From Candidatus Treponema excrementipullorum (GTDB lineage Bacteria; Spirochaetota; Spirochaetia; Treponematales; Treponemataceae), in the NCBI GenBank assembly GCA_018883625.1, contig JAHLFV010000177.1, forward strand, positions 1 through 9,898: DNA of 9,898 bases, written 5' to 3'. The position numbers were made by a program, and so were the translations under genes. The notes beneath the pieces are model-generated. The model searched no databases. It saw only the letters and a program-made list of their open reading frames with translations, and had not been told where the DNA came from. Each line of letters starts with the position of its first letter. The first letter of the stretch is position 1. Shown here in pieces: positions 7,357-9,898 of this stretch.

Positions 7357-8193
7357 TTGGAAGACTGTTATAAAATACTGGGAGTGCCTGCCAATGCCTC
7401 TATGGCAGAGATAAAGCGAGCCTACCGGAAAAAAGCCAAAGAACTTCATCCCGATACCTCCGGGGAAGACGGTACTTTTGCCACCGGTTCTGGAAAAGAG
7501 AATCTGGAAGCCTTTCATCGGTTGGTGCAAGCCTACGAAATCCTTTCTGATTTTCAGCGACGGGCAATGTTTGACATGTCCCGGATAATGGGACAGCGGT
7601 ATACAACATCTTCCAAAAGCAAAAACAGTTTTGACTATCGCCAATGGTTGATAAGCAGATCAGACCCGGAAAGCCGAGCAAAGCTGATTTTCTTTGATTT
7701 ACTACATAAAAGAGAAGACGACGCAGTAGAAGAGTTTATTCGTATGTCATCTTCTTCCGTTAATTTTAGTCTTTCCGATTGGTTTACTCGGGAAGATTTT
7801 ATGGATATCGGTTTTATACTTTGTGAAGAACTGGTGTTACGGTCAAAGTATTACGATGCCGCATTGCTTTTAATACAGATTATTGCCATGGAGCAACGCT
7901 TTTCTTATTTCCGACACTTTTTTCCGGAAGTGTTGCTGTTAGCGCGGAATGTTCTTTTTTTCCGATTGGAAGGATTTGTCTCCGATGAACTGGCTTTAGA
8001 CGCTTGGGAGCAGGCTTTAGATTTAGCTTTGAGCAACAAAGACGATGCAGCCCTTTTAGTACGAATGACCGGAGCTTATGTGCGGATGCATGATTATGCT
8101 ACTGCAAAGATTTGTTTGGAAGAGGCCCTTAAATTAGACAGTAAAGTAAAAATAAAAAATCAGCTGAGAAAACAAGTGTTGGAGGCGGTATGA
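7357..8193 (+). CDS. J-domain (DnaJ-type) protein with helical/TPR-like C-terminal region
   Basis: Hsp70 co-chaperone type protein of 278 residues. Residues 3-75 are a J-domain: CYKILGVPANASMAEIKRAY, the invariant HPD at 31-33, and a later helix ending in AYEILSDFQRRAMFD. A Gly/Ser/Glu-rich insert of about ten residues (35-47) lengthens the loop after HPD. The Gly/Phe linker, cysteine zinc fingers and substrate-binding barrels of DnaJ are absent. Residues 95-278 are mostly helical, and 231-263 (AALLVRMTGAYVRMHDYATAK and onward) look like one TPR repeat. It is thus a class III J-protein, likely recruiting DnaK to a specific partner (inference). The start is TTG 7357, with AGGG (7347-7350) 6 nt upstream; no ATG is near and the J-domain begins at once. 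It overlaps map by 4 nt. Confidence 0.88.
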   Translation: MEDCYKILGVPANASMAEIKRAYRKKAKELHPDTSGEDGTFATGSGKENLEAFHRLVQAYEILSDFQRRAMFDMSRIMGQRYTTSSKSKNSFDYRQWLISRSDPESRAKLIFFDLLHKREDDAVEEFIRMSSSSVNFSLSDWFTREDFMDIGFILCEELVLRSKYYDAALLLIQIIAMEQRFSYFRHFFPEVLLLARNVLFFRLEGFVSDELALDAWEQALDLALSNKDDAALLVRMTGAYVRMHDYATAKICLEEALKLDSKVKIKNQLRKQVLEAV

Positions 8194-8939
8194 TTCGATT
8201 AAAAAACGAAACACAAATACAGGGAATCAGAAAATCATGTAAGCTTTTGGCAGATATGTATAATCATATTATACCCAAAGTAACAGCCGGCATGAGCACA
8301 AAAGATATAGACGATCTGTGTGTAGAATATATCACACGGCATGGGGGAAAACCCGCCTGGTACAGAGAAGATTTTCCCGGTGCAGCCTGTATTTCCGTAA
8401 ACAATGAAGTAATTCATGGCATTCCTTCAAAAAAACGCCACATTAAAAACGGAGACTTGGTTTCTCTTGATGTAGGTATAGATTTAGACGGATATATCAG
8501 TGACTCCGCCGTTACCCTGATGATAGGAGACGTTGCTCCCGCTCATAAGAAGCTGGTAGAAGTCACCAGACAGTGTTTGGCAGCAGGTATTGCTGCATGT
8601 AAAGTGGGCAACAGAATAGGAGACATTTCTAAAGCTGTATTTGAAGTAGCAGAGGCAGCCGGATACGGTGTAGTCTACGATTACTGTGGTCACGGAGTGG
8701 GCTTGGATGTCCACGAAGATCCTTCCATACCTAATGTACCTAGTCGGGGGCCTAATCCTAGAATACAGCCGGGAATGGTATTGGCTATCGAACCTATGAT
8801 TAATTTAGGAACTGCCGATGTAGACGTAGCACAGGACGGTTGGACAGTACTAACCTGTGACGGTGCTTTTTCTGCCCATGAAGAACACACTGTGGCAGTG
8901 TTCAAAGATCACACAGAAATTCTCACAGCCCGAGACTAA
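8190..8939 (+). CDS. map: Methionine aminopeptidase, type I
   Basis: Removes the initiator methionine from new proteins in the cytosol, using a two-metal centre. It is 249 residues, the usual length for bacterial type Ia. All five metal ligands can be placed: Asp94 (SLDVG), Asp105 (SDSA), His168 (GHGVG), Glu201 (AIEP) and Glu232 (EEHT). His76 (NEVIHGIP) and His175 (DVHED) match the substrate-side histidines. There is no N-terminal zinc-finger or SEC-C extension. GGAGG (8181-8185) lies 4 nt before the ATG, which overlaps the preceding stop as ATGA. It is the last gene of the apparent operon. The gene is intact even though an insertion sequence begins about 170 nt downstream. Confidence 0.97.
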   Translation: MIRLKNETQIQGIRKSCKLLADMYNHIIPKVTAGMSTKDIDDLCVEYITRHGGKPAWYREDFPGAACISVNNEVIHGIPSKKRHIKNGDLVSLDVGIDLDGYISDSAVTLMIGDVAPAHKKLVEVTRQCLAAGIAACKVGNRIGDISKAVFEVAEAAGYGVVYDYCGHGVGLDVHEDPSIPNVPSRGPNPRIQPGMVLAIEPMINLGTADVDVAQDGWTVLTCDGAFSAHEEHTVAVFKDHTEILTARD

Positions 8940-9109
8940 TTACATCTGAAGTATTCTTGTATGTTGCTATTCTCCCAGCATCTGCAATAAAAATATTACA
9001 GATGCTAGGTGTAACTATCGGCTTGTACAGCAATAACAAGTTGAAGTCCCACGTGTATGGTTTCCTGCTTGGCAAAAATCCTTGAGTACAGTATAAAAAT
9101 GAAACCGAT
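8940..9109. other. Intergenic stretch between map and the insertion sequence
   Basis: No plausible gene lies on the + strand; the best ATG (8961) gives nine codons. Apart from the 8977-9006 hairpin there are weak short repeats: CTTGTACAG (9022-9030) against CTTGAGTACAG (9081-9091), and ATCGG (9017-9021) facing CCGAT (9105-9109). On the - strand a frame enters from the insertion-sequence side and ends at a TAG (9007-9005), leaving about 34 codons outside the element. It could be the tail of a disrupted gene or chance. The last bases before the element, AAACCGAT (9102-9109), are the candidate 8-bp target duplication. Confidence 0.4.
8977..9006 (+). terminator. Hairpin 38 nt after map; possible weak transcript end
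   Basis: AGCATCTG (8977-8984) pairs perfectly with CAGATGCT (8999-9006). Inside, AATA (8986-8989) pairs with TATT (8994-8997) around an AAAA loop, with one C/A mismatch between the two stems. It is the first stable-looking structure after the map stop, which suits an operon end or a 3'-protecting hairpin. No U-tract follows on either strand, so a classical intrinsic terminator is not supported and the role is uncertain. Confidence 0.35.
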
Positions 9110-9136
9110 GAGACCCTGTAAAAAATTCTGTGTAAA
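9110..9136 (+). repeat. Putative left terminal inverted repeat of the IS256-family element
   Basis: The stretch begins GAGACCCTGTAAAAAATT and contains TGTAAA twice (9117-9122 and 9131-9136), a layout common at IS256-family termini. Only one end is present, so neither its exact length nor its partner can be shown here. Confidence 0.5.
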
Positions 9137-9173
9137 TGGCTGACAAATATGATACTCTATAAGGAGGAGTACA

Positions 9174-9898
9174 ATGTTGGCCAAGAAAAAAGAAAAAGAT
9201 GTCATTGACCGAATGCTGGATCAGATTGATTTCATGGAATGACAGCAGAAGCATTAGCAGGAGAAAACGGTTTACTCAAACAATTGACACGCCGTTTTTA
9301 CTCCAGAGCTTTGGATGCCGAAATGGACGAACATTTGGGCTATAAAAAGAATGACAATGCCGGTGACAATTCCGGTAACAGCTGGAACGGTTACACACAA
9401 AAAACTGTTATAACCGATGACAATGACACCATAGAGATTCAGGTGCCGCGGGACAGAAACAGCACCTTTGAGCCGGTTATCATTCCCAAACATGAAAAAC
9501 GGACTCCGCTTTTCAACGACCAGATTATTTCGATGTATTCATTCGGGATGAGTACCCGTGATATTCAGCGTCATCTGCAACAGGTTTACGGAGTGGAAGT
9601 TTCGGCTGAAACGATTTCAAACATAACCGAATCTGTCATGGCTGATGTCCGGGAATGGCAGAACAGACCCCTTGAAAAAACATATCCGATTCTTTTCTTG
9701 GATGCCCTTCGGGTAAATTCAAGACAGGACGGTAAAAATATCAACAAAGCCCTTTACGTGGCCTTAGCAATCAACTGGGAAGGCAGGAAAGAGGTTTTAG
9801 GTCTTTGGCTGGCTGATACAGAAGGTGCCAAATTCTGGATGAGTGTTCTAACGGACATAAAAAACCGTGGAACAGAAGATATTCTCATTGCCTGTATG
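9174..9898 (+). pseudogene. IS256-family transposase, frameshifted near the N-terminus and cut by the window edge
   Basis: DDE transposase of the mutator/IS256 class. Frame one starts at ATG 9174 behind a strong AAGGAGGAG (9161-9169). It reads MLAKKKEKDVIDRMLDQIDF and two more codons before TGA at 9240-9242. The family sequence resumes one frame back at ATG 9239 (MTAEALAGENGLLKQLTRRF) and stays open for 220 codons to the window end. Adding one C in the TTCATGG at 9231-9237 would join the two frames as ...DQIDFHGMTAEAL.... Further hallmarks are EMDEHLGY, GMSTRDIQRHL, the first catalytic Asp in LFLDA (codon GAT 9701-9703) and EGAKFWMSVLTDIKNRG. The sequence stops at ILIACM, just where the second catalytic Asp (DG) is expected. 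It is probably inactive unless the shift is a sequencing error or translation restarts at 9239, which has no good ribosome binding site. Confidence 0.85.

Larger units (their letters stand above)
9110..9898 (+). mobile_element. IS256-family insertion sequence, left end (right end outside window)
   Basis: The element is recognised from its transposase and from the AT-rich, TGTAAA-containing sequence upstream of it, which resembles IS256-family ends. I place the left boundary at GAGACCCTG (9110) by eye; it could be a few bases off because the matching right inverted repeat is not visible. The transposase starts 64 nt inside, a normal spacing. TATGAT (9148-9153) with TTCTGT (9126-9131) 16 nt upstream is a weak candidate promoter. 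The insertion lies downstream of map, where it should not break the housekeeping operon. Confidence 0.8.

Noticed and set aside
7108..7644. A 178-codon open frame on the - strand across the flavodoxin-like and J-domain genes
   Set aside because: It lies opposite two well-supported + strand genes, spans their junction, and its composition shows no recognisable domain or ribosome binding site.
1..8939. Frequent TTCCGG, GCCGG and ACCGG words throughout the genes, considered as an interspersed signal motif
   Set aside because: Nearly all fall in coding frames as common codon pairs such as Ser-Gly or Ala-Gly and are not regularly spaced, so codon preference explains them.
9008..9109. An integron attC-like site, tempting because some treponemes carry integrons
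   Set aside because: GTTGAAG does not fit the GTTRRRY core, and no matching RYYYAAC partner arm was found.
9228..9242. Programmed -1 frameshifting to make the full transposase
   Set aside because: The bases GATTTCATGG do not form an X-XXY-YYZ slippery heptamer, and I saw no obvious downstream structure. A 1-nt loss explains the break more simply.
1..9898. tRNA, rRNA, CRISPR arrays or riboswitches
   Set aside because: No cloverleaf, no regularly spaced repeats and no recognisable riboswitch core were seen; non-coding space is limited to 97 nt before K and about 230 nt after map.

Overview
The window looks like spirochaete chromosome, most plausibly a Treponema-type genome. The evidence is a bacterial V/A-type ATPase operon in the order I-K-F-E-A-B-D, moderate GC (judged by eye, about 40-45%) and a tight one-strand gene layout. 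As far as I remember, T. pallidum carries two V-type ATPase clusters, and one of them has this I-K-...-E-A-B-D order. The genus is an inference; nothing here fixes the species.

Positions 1-6397 hold the ATPase genes, all on the + strand. They are the C-terminal two thirds of membrane stator subunit I (cut by the window edge), a 97-nt gap with a small hairpin, the c-ring subunit K, rotor subunit F, peripheral stalk subunit E, catalytic A, non-catalytic B and rotor subunit D. E-A and A-B overlap by 4 nt (ATGA). No subunit C (the socket between rotor axle and c-ring) and no second peripheral-stalk subunit (G/H) is encoded in the visible part.

Positions 6423-8939 continue on the same strand with short spacers or overlaps. 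They hold a UspA-fold protein with a degenerate nucleotide-binding motif, a small flavodoxin-like protein of unknown function, a J-domain protein with a helical C-terminal half, and type I methionine aminopeptidase (map, 4-nt overlap with the J-protein gene). From K to map no spacer exceeds about 25 nt, so the ATPase and this housekeeping/stress set are probably read as one long transcript.

Positions 8940-9109 are non-coding, with a hairpin just after map and no U-tract. From about 9110 to the right edge lies the left end of an IS256-family insertion sequence: terminal-repeat-like DNA, a strong ribosome binding site and a transposase. The transposase reading frame is broken by an apparent 1-nt loss after codon 20, and the window ends just before its second catalytic aspartate is expected.

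I see no clear undescribed system. The points most worth a second look are the ATPase without a visible C subunit, the leader-bearing K subunit lacking Na+-type ligand residues, the hairpin and unusual starts around K/F, the Usp/flavodoxin-like/J-protein trio joined to the operon, and the frameshifted transposase.
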